NCBI RefSeq assembly: GCF_014171595.1
Contig: NZ_CP050451.1
Coordinates: 1,798,001-1,862,000 of the forward strand
Origin: Massilia sp. Se16.2.3
Lineage (GTDB): Bacteria > Pseudomonadota > Gammaproteobacteria > Burkholderiales > Burkholderiaceae_D
DNA length: 64,000 bases
Direction: 5' to 3'
The notes below the pieces were generated by a model, which saw only the letters and a list, made by a program, of their open reading frames with translations, was not told where the DNA came from and did not search any database. A program made the translations under genes and the position numbers. How positions within the stretch are numbered: the stretch's first letter is position 1; each line of letters starts with the position of its first letter. Positions 1 to 8,397 of this stretch are shown here, piece by piece.

Positions 1-8
1 CGGGGGCG

Positions 9-902
9 TCAGTTGTACAGCGTGCCCGTATTGATGATGGGCTGTGCGTTCTGGTCGGAGCACAGCACGACCAGCAGGTTGCTGACCATTGCCGCCTTGC
101 GCTCGGCGTCGAGCTCGACGATGTCGCGCTCGGCCAGCCTTTTCAAGGCGTCTTCGACCATCGCGACGGCGCCGTGGACGATGCGGGCGCGGGCGCTGAT
201 GATGGCCTGCGCCTGCTGGCGGCGCAGCATGACCTGGGCGATTTCCGGTGCGTAGGCCAGGTGGGTCAGCTTGGCGTCGACCGTTTCCACGCCGGCCGCT
301 TCGAAGCGCGCCGTCAATTCGTTCATCAGGGCGTGCGCCACTTCGGCGGCACCGCCGCGCAGGGTCATTTCGTCGTCCTTCAAATCCTCGCCTTCGTCGT
401 AAGCGTATTGCGCCGCCAGGTGACGCAGGGCCGCTTCCGCCTGGACAGCCACATAACGCTCGAAATCGTCGACCTCGAACATGGCCTGGGCGGTATCGCG
501 CACGCGCCAGACGACGGCGGCGGCGATTTCGACCGGATTACCACGCTTGTCGTTCACTTTCTGCATCGGCATGTTCAGGTTGCGTGCCCGTACGGTGAGT
601 TTGTGTTTGCGATAGAAGGGAAACGCCCAGCGCAGGCCTTCGCTGCGGTCGGTGCCGATGTAGCGGCCGAACAGGGTCAGCACGGCCGTTTCGTTCGGCT
701 GCAGCATGTACAGGCCCGTGCACGCAAAAATACCGGCTGCAATCAGCACGATACCAGCAATGGAGGCCATGAAAGGGAGGGCCTGCTTTACTACCAGGAC
801 ATTGAGCGAGAATCCGGCTGCGATGGCGAGCAGGCCACCGGCCAGGGCCAGATAGCCATTCACGGACGAAACGTGCACTTCCTGCCTGACATGCGTGGTC
901 AT
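9..902 (-). CDS. SPFH/band 7 domain membrane protein
   Basis: A 297-residue protein with two hydrophobic segments near the N-terminus (about residues 17-35 and 42-66), followed by a band 7 (SPFH/stomatin-like) domain over about residues 65-260, beginning at the LQPNETAVLTLFGRYIG stretch. The C-terminal third is charged and helical, as in scaffold-forming SPFH proteins. Family members organise membrane microdomains or protect membrane complexes; the specific partner here is unknown. The ATG start follows a GGGAGT-like ribosome site. A perfect 20-bp palindrome lies 22-42 bp upstream of the start, so expression is probably controlled by a dimeric regulator. The gene just beyond the window edge is not visible. 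Family call is firm; the role is inference. Confidence 0.85.
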   Translation of the reverse strand: MTTHVRQEVHVSSVNGYLALAGGLLAIAAGFSLNVLVVKQALPFMASIAGIVLIAAGIFACTGLYMLQPNETAVLTLFGRYIGTDRSEGLRWAFPFYRKHKLTVRARNLNMPMQKVNDKRGNPVEIAAAVVWRVRDTAQAMFEVDDFERYVAVQAEAALRHLAAQYAYDEGEDLKDDEMTLRGGAAEVAHALMNELTARFEAAGVETVDAKLTHLAYAPEIAQVMLRRQQAQAIISARARIVHGAVAMVEDALKRLAERDIVELDAERKAAMVSNLLVVLCSDQNAQPIINTGTLYN

Positions 903-924
903 GGTGGTGGACTCCCTATGTATA

Positions 925-944
925 TTAAAGTGATATCACTTTAA
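925..944. promoter_or_regulatory. Perfect 20-bp palindromic operator candidate
   Basis: The sequence TTAAAGTGATATCACTTTAA is a perfect 20-bp palindrome located just upstream of the SPFH gene, in its expected promoter region. It has the size and symmetry of an operator for a dimeric helix-turn-helix repressor (GntR- or MarR-like). No regulator gene is adjacent in the visible sequence. Confidence 0.5.
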
Positions 945-1007
945 GATCATCGGGGCGATGTGTCAAGCAGGAAACTTCAACGGCTGTCACTGCCTGGCCG
1001 CCGTCGC

Positions 1008-1040
1008 AATCCAGGAGCGGATGATGCGCGCTCCTGGATT
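1008..1040. terminator. 12-bp perfect hairpin upstream of the dehydrogenase gene
   Basis: AATCCAGGAGCG (1008-1019) pairs perfectly with CGCTCCTGGATT (1029-1040) across a 9-nt loop. It is not followed by a good T-run, so it may be a weak terminator, a leader hairpin or protein site. It sits 42 bp before the dehydrogenase start. Confidence 0.4.
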
Positions 1041-1082
1041 CGTTTATGCTGATTCTTTGCATGCGTGTCAGGAAGAGCAACC

Positions 1083-2171
1083 ATGAAAACCCACAAGATC
1101 GCCGTGATCGCCGGCGACGGCATCGGCAAGGAAGTCATGCCCGAAGGCCTGCGTGCATTGCGCGCGGCAGCGGCCCGCTTCGGTATCGGGCTGGAATTGA
1201 CCACCTTCGCCTGGGCCGATTGCGACTACTATGCGCGCCACGGCAAGATGATGCCGGACGACTGGAAGGAGCAGCTATCCGGCTTCGAGGCGATCTTCTT
1301 CGGCGCCGTCGGCTGGCCGGATACGGTGCCGGACCACATCTCGCTATGGGGCTCGCTGCTGAAATTCCGGCGCGAGTTCGACCAGTACGTCAACCTGCGC
1401 CCTGTGCGCCTGATGCCCGGCGTGCCATGCCCGCTGGCCAACAAGCAGCCGGGCGACATCGACTTTTATGTGGTGCGCGAAAACACCGAGGGCGAATACT
1501 CGTCGGTCGGCGGACGCATGTTCGAAGGCACCGAGCGCGAGCTGGTGCTGCAGGAAGCGGTGTTCACCCGCCATGGCGTCGACCGCATCCTGAAGTATGC
1601 CTTCGAGCTGGCGCGGCGCCGTCCGAAAAGGCACCTGACCGCGGCGACCAAGTCGAACGGCATCGCCATTTCGATGCCCTACTGGGACGAGCGCGTGGCC
1701 GCCATGGGCGAGCAGTACCCCGACGTCGAATGGGACAAGTACCACGTCGACATCCTGGCCGCGCGCTTCGTACTGTCTCCCGAGCGCTTCGACGTGGTGG
1801 TGGCCTCGAACCTGTTCGGCGACATCCTGTCCGACCTGGGCCCGGCCTGCGCCGGCACGATCGGCATCGCGCCTTCGGCCAACCTGAACCCCGAGCGCCG
1901 CTTCCCCTCGCTGTTCGAACCGGTCCACGGGTCCGCGCCCGACATCTACGGCAGGAACATCGCCAACCCGATCGCCATGATCTGGTCGGGCGCGATGATG
2001 TTCGAGTTCCTGGGGCAGGGCGACGAACGGTACACGCAGGCGCACGACGCCATCCTGCGGGCGATGGAACGCTGCCTGACCGGCGGGCCGCGCACGCCCG
2101 ACATGGGCGGCAATGCCAGCACGACGGAGGTGGGCGAGGCGATTGCCGCCTACCTGGTGGCGGCGAGCTGA
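1083..2171 (+). CDS. Tartrate / D-malate dehydrogenase (decarboxylating), isopropylmalate dehydrogenase family
   Basis: A 362-residue NAD-dependent beta-hydroxyacid oxidative decarboxylase. The N-terminal IAGDGIGKEV motif (residues 9-18), the LRPVRL substrate-binding segment, the metal-binding NLFGDILSDLGP motif and the cofactor loop FEPVHGSAPDIYG are all present. The family includes tartrate dehydrogenase TtuC, D-malate dehydrogenase DmlA and LeuB. The DYYARHGKMMPDDW region and the DISLWG-type segment (DHISLWGSLL) fit the TtuC/DmlA branch rather than LeuB. The protein is cytosolic and would feed tartrate or D-malate carbon into central metabolism. The start at 1083 is preceded by an AGGAAG ribosome site; the frame extends upstream but without a better site. 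It appears monocistronic. Confidence 0.88.
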   Translation: MKTHKIAVIAGDGIGKEVMPEGLRALRAAAARFGIGLELTTFAWADCDYYARHGKMMPDDWKEQLSGFEAIFFGAVGWPDTVPDHISLWGSLLKFRREFDQYVNLRPVRLMPGVPCPLANKQPGDIDFYVVRENTEGEYSSVGGRMFEGTERELVLQEAVFTRHGVDRILKYAFELARRRPKRHLTAATKSNGIAISMPYWDERVAAMGEQYPDVEWDKYHVDILAARFVLSPERFDVVVASNLFGDILSDLGPACAGTIGIAPSANLNPERRFPSLFEPVHGSAPDIYGRNIANPIAMIWSGAMMFEFLGQGDERYTQAHDAILRAMERCLTGGPRTPDMGGNASTTEVGEAIAAYLVAAS

Positions 2172-2287
2172 AGGTGCAGGCCGCCTCCGCTGGTCCGGCG
2201 AATCGTGCAGTTCGTCGCAAAAGGCGGCGGCGCCATGAAGCGCCTGCCTACAATGATTTCATTGTCCAACACTACCGGGAATTCATC

Positions 2288-2911
2288 ATGCGCCGCCTTG
2301 CCCTCGTCCTTGCCTTGTCCCTTTCCTGCGCTGCCGCCTGCGCCGCCGAGCAGGTGCGTGCAGCCGCGCCCTTCACCTCGATCAGCGTGCAGGGGCCGAT
2401 CAGCGTCACCGTGGATGCCGGCAAGGCGCAGACGATATTGGTGCGCGGCAACGACCGTTTCGTCAGTGGTCTCACCAGCGAAGTCGTGAATGGCGAGCTG
2501 CGCCTGGGCATGCGCGACAAGAACCTCTCCGCCGGCAAGGGCGAGCAGCGCGTGCTCGTCACGGTGCCGGCGCTGCGCGCCTTCAAGGCCGAAGGCGCGG
2601 GCGAAACCCTGCTCAACAACATACGCGGCGAGCGTTTCGACCTGAGCTACCGCGGCGCCGGGCGCCTGGTGATCAATGGCCAGGTCAAGTCGCTGAAGAT
2701 GCGGGCCGAGGGCGTGGGCGAGGTCGATGCCAAGGCCCTGGTCGCGAACGAGGCCGACGTCCGCTTCCAGGGCATCGGCGACGTCAAGGTCCACGCGAAG
2801 GACAGGCTCGACACCGTCGTGCAAGGCATGGGCACGCTCACCTACTACGGCAAGCCGCGCAACATCAACAATTCTGTGCAGGGCATTGGCAGCGTCGATG
2901 CCGGCGACTGA
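2288..2911 (+). CDS. Exported DUF2807 (head GIN domain) protein
   Basis: A 207-residue protein with a clear Sec signal peptide (MRRLALVLALSLSCAAACA, cleavage near residue 20). The mature part is a DUF2807/GIN domain: repeated short beta-strand units rich in G and V, including the stretches ITVDAG-like and GEGVGEVDAKAL-like repeats. Such proteins are predicted right-handed beta-solenoids that act at the cell envelope; their biochemical role is not established. The ATG at 2288 was chosen because the signal peptide begins there, and the same frame continues upstream without a sensible protein. It is independent of its neighbours. Confidence 0.75.
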   Translation: MRRLALVLALSLSCAAACAAEQVRAAAPFTSISVQGPISVTVDAGKAQTILVRGNDRFVSGLTSEVVNGELRLGMRDKNLSAGKGEQRVLVTVPALRAFKAEGAGETLLNNIRGERFDLSYRGAGRLVINGQVKSLKMRAEGVGEVDAKALVANEADVRFQGIGDVKVHAKDRLDTVVQGMGTLTYYGKPRNINNSVQGIGSVDAGD

Positions 2912-3144
2912 GGGCGTTCGAAGACGTCCGCGGCAAGGACGATTGGACGCCCAAGGCCACTAATTTGTCCACGCGCGCCACTACCGCGCACCTCTCCCTG
3001 ATTGACAATATTTTACGTAAAGGCGGCACAGCCGAAAGCGCTACGCAGTCGCGTCACGCCTGGCAGCTGGCCGTTTCTTTACGTAGCAGGATCCAGGGGC
3101 CGGTCGGCCGGGCGATCCATTCCAAGCCAATCCAGGAGACTTCA

Positions 3145-3978
3145 ATGCAACGACTAAACAAAACGCGTTCATGCTGTGCCGCCTTGCTGCTGGCATGTGC
3201 CGGCCTTGCCGTATCAAACCAGGTACTTGCCGTCGAAAACGGTCCAGCCCCCAGCCTGGCGAGCATCCAGGCCGACGGGCCCTATGCCGTCTCCACCCAG
3301 ACCGTGAGCGGCAGCGGCTTCGGCGGGGGCACCGTGTATTCGCCGAATACCGCCGGCAAGTACGCGGTCGTTGCGGTCTGCCCGGGCTTTACCGCCACCC
3401 AGTCCTCGATCGCCGCCATCAGCCGGCGCCTGGCAACCCATGGCTTCGTCGTCGTGACGATCAATACCACCAGCGTGTACGATTTCCCGTCCAGCCGCGC
3501 CAACCAGCTGCTGGCCGCGCTGCGCACCGTCACGGCGCTGGCGACCGGTCCGGTCGCGGGCAAGATGGACACGACCCGGCAAGGCGTTGCGGGCTGGTCG
3601 ATGGGCGGCGGCGGCGCCATGCTGGCGGCGGGCATGACGCCGGGCCTGAAGGGAGGTGTCGCGTTTGCTCCCTGGAGCCAGTCCAACAACGTGAGCCGCT
3701 CGGCCGTGCCGATGGCCTACCTGGCCGGCACCGCCGATACCGTCGCCCCGGCCGGCAGCCACGCCAGCGTGTTCTACAACGCCACCCCGGCCACGACGAA
3801 GAAGCTGCTGGGCGTGATCACGGGCGCCGACCACAACTTCCCGAAAACGGCCAGCCAGCCGGCAAGCTATACCCAGGTCGCTTGGATGAAGCGCTTCCTC
3901 GACGGCGATACGCGCTATGCCCAGTTCCTGAAGGGCGATACGCGCTTCACGACCTTCCGCTCGACCGGGCCGTTCTGA
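3145..3978 (+). CDS. Secreted PETase-like polyester hydrolase (cutinase/dienelactone hydrolase superfamily)
   Basis: A 277-residue secreted alpha/beta hydrolase. A signal peptide covers about residues 1-29. The body matches the polyester hydrolase family that includes Ideonella PETase: PGFTATQSS (oxyanion loop, Phe82 where PETase has Tyr87), nucleophile motif GWSMGGGG with Ser152, Trp177 in APW, Asp198 in TADTVAP, His230 in the DHN segment, and the C-terminal VAWMKRFLDGDTRY block. Neither of the two disulfides of Ideonella PETase can form, because the matching cysteines are absent (residues A194/N231 region and C-terminus). The wobbling Trp loop is preserved. The likely substrates are aliphatic or aromatic polyesters outside the cell. 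A good CAGGAG ribosome site precedes the ATG. A lipase-chaperone-like gene follows 55 bp downstream. Family is firm; PET activity is untested. Confidence 0.88.
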   Translation: MQRLNKTRSCCAALLLACAGLAVSNQVLAVENGPAPSLASIQADGPYAVSTQTVSGSGFGGGTVYSPNTAGKYAVVAVCPGFTATQSSIAAISRRLATHGFVVVTINTTSVYDFPSSRANQLLAALRTVTALATGPVAGKMDTTRQGVAGWSMGGGGAMLAAGMTPGLKGGVAFAPWSQSNNVSRSAVPMAYLAGTADTVAPAGSHASVFYNATPATTKKLLGVITGADHNFPKTASQPASYTQVAWMKRFLDGDTRYAQFLKGDTRFTTFRSTGPF

Positions 3979-4033
3979 GCCGGCGGCACGCGGCGCTGTC
4001 AATCCCAAGGCAAGCTGTCATACTGGAGCGAAC

Positions 4034-4741
4034 ATGACGAAGTCGAAGAAGTGGGTCGCTGCCGCGCTGGGCGTGGCGGCTTGCCTGGGGCTGGTCTTCC
4101 TGCTGGCGACTTTTGTCGCCGACAAGCCGGCCGCGCCTGCCGTGGCAAGCGTGGCCGGCAAAGGCCAGGTGCCGGTCGACGGCACCATGTACGGCCAGGC
4201 CTTGCCGGCCCCGGCAGCCTCGTGGCCCGATCTTCCCGGAGGCCAGCCAGCCATGGAGTCGCCGCTGAGCACGATGTCGCCGCCCCGGTTCGCCGCCGAC
4301 AGGCAGGGCAGGCTGGTGTTTGACGCCGATACCCATGCCAATCTCGAGAAATTCCTGCTCGAACTGGATCCGAAGAGGAGGCAGGCGAACCTGGAGCGCA
4401 TCGTGCAAGGCTTGCCCCCGCAGGCCGCCGGCGAGCTGAAAGTACTGCTGGGCCAGTTCGAGCAATACAGCAAAGCACTCGCCCATACCATCCCGCCCGA
4501 TAACGCGCCGGAAACCGAGCAGGCCGGGCTCAAGCTGCTCGACCAACTGCATGCGCTGCGCGTGTCCTACCTGGGAGCGGACGCGGCCCAGGCCATGTTC
4601 GGCGCGGAGGAGGCAACGGCGCGCCGGCTGATCGCGCTGATGGCGGCGCAGGACGATCCGAACCTGACGCAGCAGCAGAAGGCGGAGCGGGCGCAGGAGC
4701 TCTTGCGCATGCAGAGTCCACCGGCTCCTCCGCCGCGCTGA
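4034..4741 (+). CDS. Small lipase chaperone (Lif)-like membrane-anchored protein
   Basis: A 235-residue protein with an N-terminal membrane anchor (about residues 7-28), then a proline/alanine linker to about residue 75, then a helical region. The segment from LVFDADTHANLEKFLLEL through LPPQAAGELKVLLGQFEQYSKAL resembles the first mini-domain of lipase-specific foldases. The later stretch LDQLHALRVSYLGADAAQAMFGAEE followed by a basic, glutamine-rich helix resembles the second. Typical Lif proteins are about 340 residues, so this is a compact version. Family members stay anchored in the inner membrane and fold a secreted lipase in the periplasm. Its position directly after the PETase-like gene suggests that hydrolase is its client. 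This is inference from distant similarity and gene order. Confidence 0.6.
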   Translation: MTKSKKWVAAALGVAACLGLVFLLATFVADKPAAPAVASVAGKGQVPVDGTMYGQALPAPAASWPDLPGGQPAMESPLSTMSPPRFAADRQGRLVFDADTHANLEKFLLELDPKRRQANLERIVQGLPPQAAGELKVLLGQFEQYSKALAHTIPPDNAPETEQAGLKLLDQLHALRVSYLGADAAQAMFGAEEATARRLIALMAAQDDPNLTQQQKAERAQELLRMQSPPAPPPR

Positions 4742-4757
4742 GGGCGGACCTCCGGGC

Positions 4758-5765
4758 TCAGGCCTCGTAGCGGGCCTGGTACTGCTTGGGCGAAACGTCG
4801 AACCAGCGCCGGCAGGCACGGAACAGCGTGCCCTGGTCGGCGAACCCCAGCATGTAGGCGATTTCCCCGACCGAATAGCGGCGCTGCGCAAAATATTGCC
4901 GGGCCAGTTCGCGCCGGGTCTCGTCGAGTATCTTCTTGAAGGACGTGCCCTCGTCCTCCAGGCGGCGGCGCAAGGTGCGGTCGCCCAGGCACAGCAGCCT
5001 GGCAATGTCTTCGCGCCGGGGTTCGCAGCCGAGCAGCTTGCCGGCGATCAGGTCGCTCACCTTGCGGCTGATGCGCCGGTTGTCCAGGCGAATCAGGCGC
5101 TGGCCGGCGAACTGGGCATGGAACTTTTCCAGTGCCGGGTTATGCGTCGGCAGCGGCAGGCGCAGGTCGGCGGCGGACAAGACCAGCCGGTTGGCGGCGG
5201 CATCGAAGCGCACGGGGCTCTGGAAGGCTTCCTCGTAACGCCGCGGGTGCGCCGGTGGCGGGTAGTCGAACTCGACAAAGCGGGGCAGGATATCCCGTTG
5301 CGAAATCCAGCGCAGGAAAGACAGCAAGGTCAGCGTATCGAATTCGTAGCGCTGCCGCGGCACGCTGTCGCCGCCGCCGCACAGTGTCATCTCGATCGAC
5401 ACCGCGTCTCCTTCCTCGCGCAGCACCAGCGTCGCCGCTTCGCTGACGACGCGCAGGTAACGCACCAGGCATTCGAGGCTGGCCAGCAGGTTGGGGCAGG
5501 ACATCATGGCATAGCCAATGACATCGAAGTTGGCGAGCGAAGAGGACGGGGGCCTGGACAAGGCGATCATGCAATTGCGGGAACGCTGCACCGCCAGGTT
5601 CCACAAACGGCTCACCTTTTCGGTTGGGCAGCGCATGTCGGGATTGTCCAGGTCCGCCAGGCACATCCCGGCCTCGCCGAACAAGTCCTGCACATCGAGT
5701 CCTTCGTGCTCGAACAATCCGCAGATGCCTTTGACCCAGGCTGCGGACGTGGTGCGATTGCTCAT
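4758..5765 (-). CDS. AraC family transcriptional regulator (arabinose-binding-like N-terminal domain)
   Basis: A 335-residue regulator. Residues about 20-205 form the sensing domain seen in OruR/ArgR-type AraC proteins. Residues about 235-335 carry the double helix-turn-helix, including RREDIARLLCLGDRTLRRRLEDEGTSF and the second helix pair at YSVGEIAYMLGFADQGTLFRACRRW. It is convergent with the hydrolase/chaperone pair, the stop codons being 17 bp apart. Regulators of this subgroup often control lipid or amino acid catabolism, so control of the neighbouring hydrolase is plausible but unproven. Confidence 0.85.
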   Translation of the reverse strand: MSNRTTSAAWVKGICGLFEHEGLDVQDLFGEAGMCLADLDNPDMRCPTEKVSRLWNLAVQRSRNCMIALSRPPSSSLANFDVIGYAMMSCPNLLASLECLVRYLRVVSEAATLVLREEGDAVSIEMTLCGGGDSVPRQRYEFDTLTLLSFLRWISQRDILPRFVEFDYPPPAHPRRYEEAFQSPVRFDAAANRLVLSAADLRLPLPTHNPALEKFHAQFAGQRLIRLDNRRISRKVSDLIAGKLLGCEPRREDIARLLCLGDRTLRRRLEDEGTSFKKILDETRRELARQYFAQRRYSVGEIAYMLGFADQGTLFRACRRWFDVSPKQYQARYEA

Positions 5766-6096
5766 GTCCGTTCATTCGTCCAATCTGATCGTCATCGCGT
5801 CCGCCGGAATGGTCCGGTGGGGCGGTCACGCACCCTAGGCGGGTCGGTTAAGAACTCGTTAGCGACAGGCTCGCGAGGATCTTGCTGGAACCTTCGGGCA
5901 CCGGAGACGTCAGGCGGGCGAGCGTGCCTGACACAGCGGTTGCGGCTCGAAAATATAGCGCATCGGGACTGAAAAAAGGACGGTCGTTTGTAAAAAAACC
6001 ATGCACACGATCTGTTCGGCCGAAATCGATGCGCCCCGCATATTCGTACTCCTGCTGGGCAGTCATTCGTGAAGTTGCGCAAAGGCAACAGTAAAC

Positions 6097-6122
6097 CGTT
6101 TCAGTTGTAATGAAACGTTTCA
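6097..6122. promoter_or_regulatory. Inverted-repeat operator candidate upstream of the DUF4382 gene
   Basis: CGTTTCA (6097-6103) and TGAAACG (6111-6117) form an inverted repeat, and TGAAACGTTTCA (6111-6122) is itself a perfect 12-bp palindrome. They lie about 90-110 bp before the lipoprotein start within the otherwise empty stretch 5766-6210, in which I see no gene. The layout suggests a binding site for a dimeric regulator. Confidence 0.35.
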
Positions 6123-6210
6123 ATGTACGCTGCTTAACTTATAAGTTGCCATGCGGAATGTTAGGATCTTTTCGACGCCGTGACAGGCGAAACATTTTGA
6201 AAGGTATCCC

Positions 6211-7424
6211 GTGCGTATTACCCCACTCCGTTCTACTCTCCTCCTCGGCGCGATCGCTGCGGCAACCCTGAGCGCCTGCGGCGGCGGTGGCGACAGCGGT
6301 AGCACGACGCCAACTCCGGTGTCGACCATGGGCACGCTCAAGGTCGGCCTGACCGACGCCCCGGCTTGCGGCTTCGACGCAGTCAATGTCAGCGTCAGCA
6401 AGGTACGCGTCAACAAGAGCGCCACCGCCGGCGAACTTGATGCCGGCTGGACCGAGATCGCCCTGGCGACGCCGAAGAAGATCAACCTGCTGAACCTGAC
6501 CAACGGCGTGCTCGAGAACCTGGGCCAGACCACCCTCGAGGCCGGCCAATACAACCAGCTGCGCCTGGTGCTCGATACGGCGGCGAATGCCAACACGGTC
6601 GTGCCGACCGGCGGCACCGGCGAAAAGCCGCTCGAGACCCCGAGTGCGCTGCAAAGCGGCATCAAACTGGTGGGCGCCTTCAACGTGGAAGCCGGCCAGA
6701 CCGCGGACGTCGTGATCGACTTCGACGCCTGCAAATCGGTCGTTACCCGTGGCGGCAAGGGCACCTACGCACTCAAGCCGGTCATCAAGATGCTGCCGGC
6801 CCTGGTCAACGGCATCGGCGGCTTTGTCAGCCCGGCGCTGCTGGCGCAAAACGTGACGGTATCGGCCCAGCAGAACGGCAGCATCGTCAGCGCGACCACG
6901 CCGAACGCGACCACGGGCGAATTCCTGCTCTCGCGCCTGGCGCCGGGCAACTACGATGTCGTCATCACCGCCGACAACAGCGCCGCAGCCGTGGTGGGCG
7001 CCGTGCCGGTTGCCTCGACCACCGGCAAGACCAACCTGAGCACCGCGGCCGCGCCCATCACGCTGGCGACCAGCACCATGGGCAGCATCGGCGGCACCGT
7101 CACCATGACGCCGCCGAGCAGCACTGAAGCCGCGTATGTGGCGGCCAAGCAGAGCTTCGGCACCGGTACCCCGGTGACCATCAAGTACCGGGGCGCGGAC
7201 CTGGCGACCGGTGCCTACACCATCGCCAACCTGCCGGTCGCCGCTCCCCGGTACGCGGCCTACAGCGCGCCACGCTGCCGCTGGCTTTCGAACCGGCTGC
7301 GAACGTCACCGCCGGTACCTACCGCGTGGACGCATCGGCGACCGGCTACACGGCCAAGTCGGTCGACGCCGTCAGCATCGCTACCGCCAACGCGACTGGC
7401 GTCAACTTCACGCTGACCCCGTAA
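6211..7424 (+). CDS. DUF4382 domain lipoprotein (frameshifted in this sequence)
   Basis: A lipoprotein with a signal ending in the lipobox LSAC (Cys at about residue 23), followed by a glycine/serine linker and a DUF4382 domain (about residues 40-200, starting GTLKVGLTDAPACGFDAVNVSVSKV). After this come carboxypeptidase-regulatory-like beta-sandwich repeats (about 205-400). The reading frame is lost near a CCCC run at 7246-7249: in the given frame translation ends at 7416 with non-natural residues, while the frame one base away continues as a typical beta-sandwich end (AGTYRVDASATGYTAK) to the TAA at 7422. Restoring one C gives about 404 residues. Function is unknown; it is surface or periplasmic. 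Confidence 0.75.
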
Positions 7425-7441
7425 ATCAGGTCGGTAATAAA

Positions 7442-7481
7442 ACAGCGCCCCGGCTGCCATTGCAGGCAGCCGGGGCGCTGT
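7442..7481 (-). terminator. Rho-independent terminator of the PEP-CTERM gene
   Basis: A 17-bp perfect stem (7442-7458 with 7465-7481) and a 6-nt loop lie between the convergent DUF4382 and PEP-CTERM genes. Read on the minus strand it is followed by TTTTATT, a proper terminator for the PEP-CTERM gene. On the plus strand the T-tract is poor. Confidence 0.8.
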
Positions 7482-7511
7482 CGTTTGCGTTCCCAGCGGT
7501 CGAGCGGTGGC

Positions 7512-8147
7512 TCAGCGTTGCTTGCGGCGCCGCGTGGCAGCGGCGGCCAGCACGCCCAGGCCGAGCAGGGGGCCAGCGAGGGCCGGTTCCGGGACTTCGC
7601 CTGCCGGGACCGTGGGCGTGATCCCGGTCTGGCGCAGGTAGCCCGAGGCGCCGCCGCACTCGACGTCGGTGGTCCAGCCGCAGCCGGCGCCGCCCATGCC
7701 GGCGTCGCTGTTGGCGGTGAAGACCGTGAACAGGCTGCCGCTCGAATCGAGGCCGACATGGTGTTCGGTGTCGTTCGCGTAGATGTAGCCGGACAGCAGG
7801 CCATCGCTTCCGAAGCGCAGGTCCAGTTCCAGCAGCGCGTCGGGTCCGTACCCGCTGTCGAAGCCGGTCCTGGACGAGTAGGACATCAGGCCGTCGCCGT
7901 TCTCGGCATCGAAGCTGTACGTCAGGCTGAGCAGGCCCTGCCGCGGGCGCTTGTGCGCGCCAAGGTAGTCGGCCAGGTTGAAGCTGAAGGCGCCGCTATT
8001 GACCGTGGCTTCGTCGAATTCGAGCTGCAGCGTGATGCCGCGCGGCGTTTCTTCGTTGGTCGGCTGCCATTCGTAGATGACGCCGGCGTGGCTGCTTGCG
8101 CAGAAAAGGCTGAGGCTGGCAGCGGCCAGCAAGGATTTGATGTTCAT
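7512..8147 (-). CDS. PEP-CTERM sorting domain protein
   Basis: A 211-residue exported protein. The signal peptide (MNIKSLLAAASLSLFCASSHA) is followed by a lectin-like or beta-sandwich body. The C-terminal sorting signal consists of VPEPALAGPLLGLGVLAAAA and a basic RRRK tail, the hallmark of proteins processed by an exosortase (EpsH/XrtA type) and linked to exopolysaccharide. No exosortase gene is in this window. A GGGAG ribosome site supports the start at 8147. The body resembles no enzyme I recognise. Cys residues in the last third (GAGCGW and VECGG) may form a disulfide. Confidence 0.85.
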   Translation of the reverse strand: MNIKSLLAAASLSLFCASSHAGVIYEWQPTNEETPRGITLQLEFDEATVNSGAFSFNLADYLGAHKRPRQGLLSLTYSFDAENGDGLMSYSSRTGFDSGYGPDALLELDLRFGSDGLLSGYIYANDTEHHVGLDSSGSLFTVFTANSDAGMGGAGCGWTTDVECGGASGYLRQTGITPTVPAGEVPEPALAGPLLGLGVLAAAATRRRKQR

Positions 8148-8397
8148 GGTATGGACTCCCGTTGTGGACAGGAATCGTTCTAGCAATTCCCGCGCCACCT
8201 GTCCGTACACCCTGGATTGCCGGGCTGTCTTGTTTGTCAACTGTTTATGACAACTGCCAGTTGTAAAGAATGTCGACAGTGCAACTTGCAGAGCGCCGAG
8301 GCAAATCTGCTGCCGGGCCAGGCCAGCCTTGCGGACGCACGATCGCTGCCTCGCTGTTAAGATAGTCAGCCTTACAACCTTGGACTGGAGGGATGCA

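Noticed and set aside
5848..6123. Possible 91-residue minus-strand gene upstream of the AraC regulator
   Set aside because: No ribosome site, no recognisable domain, and its start falls within the inverted-repeat operator candidate.
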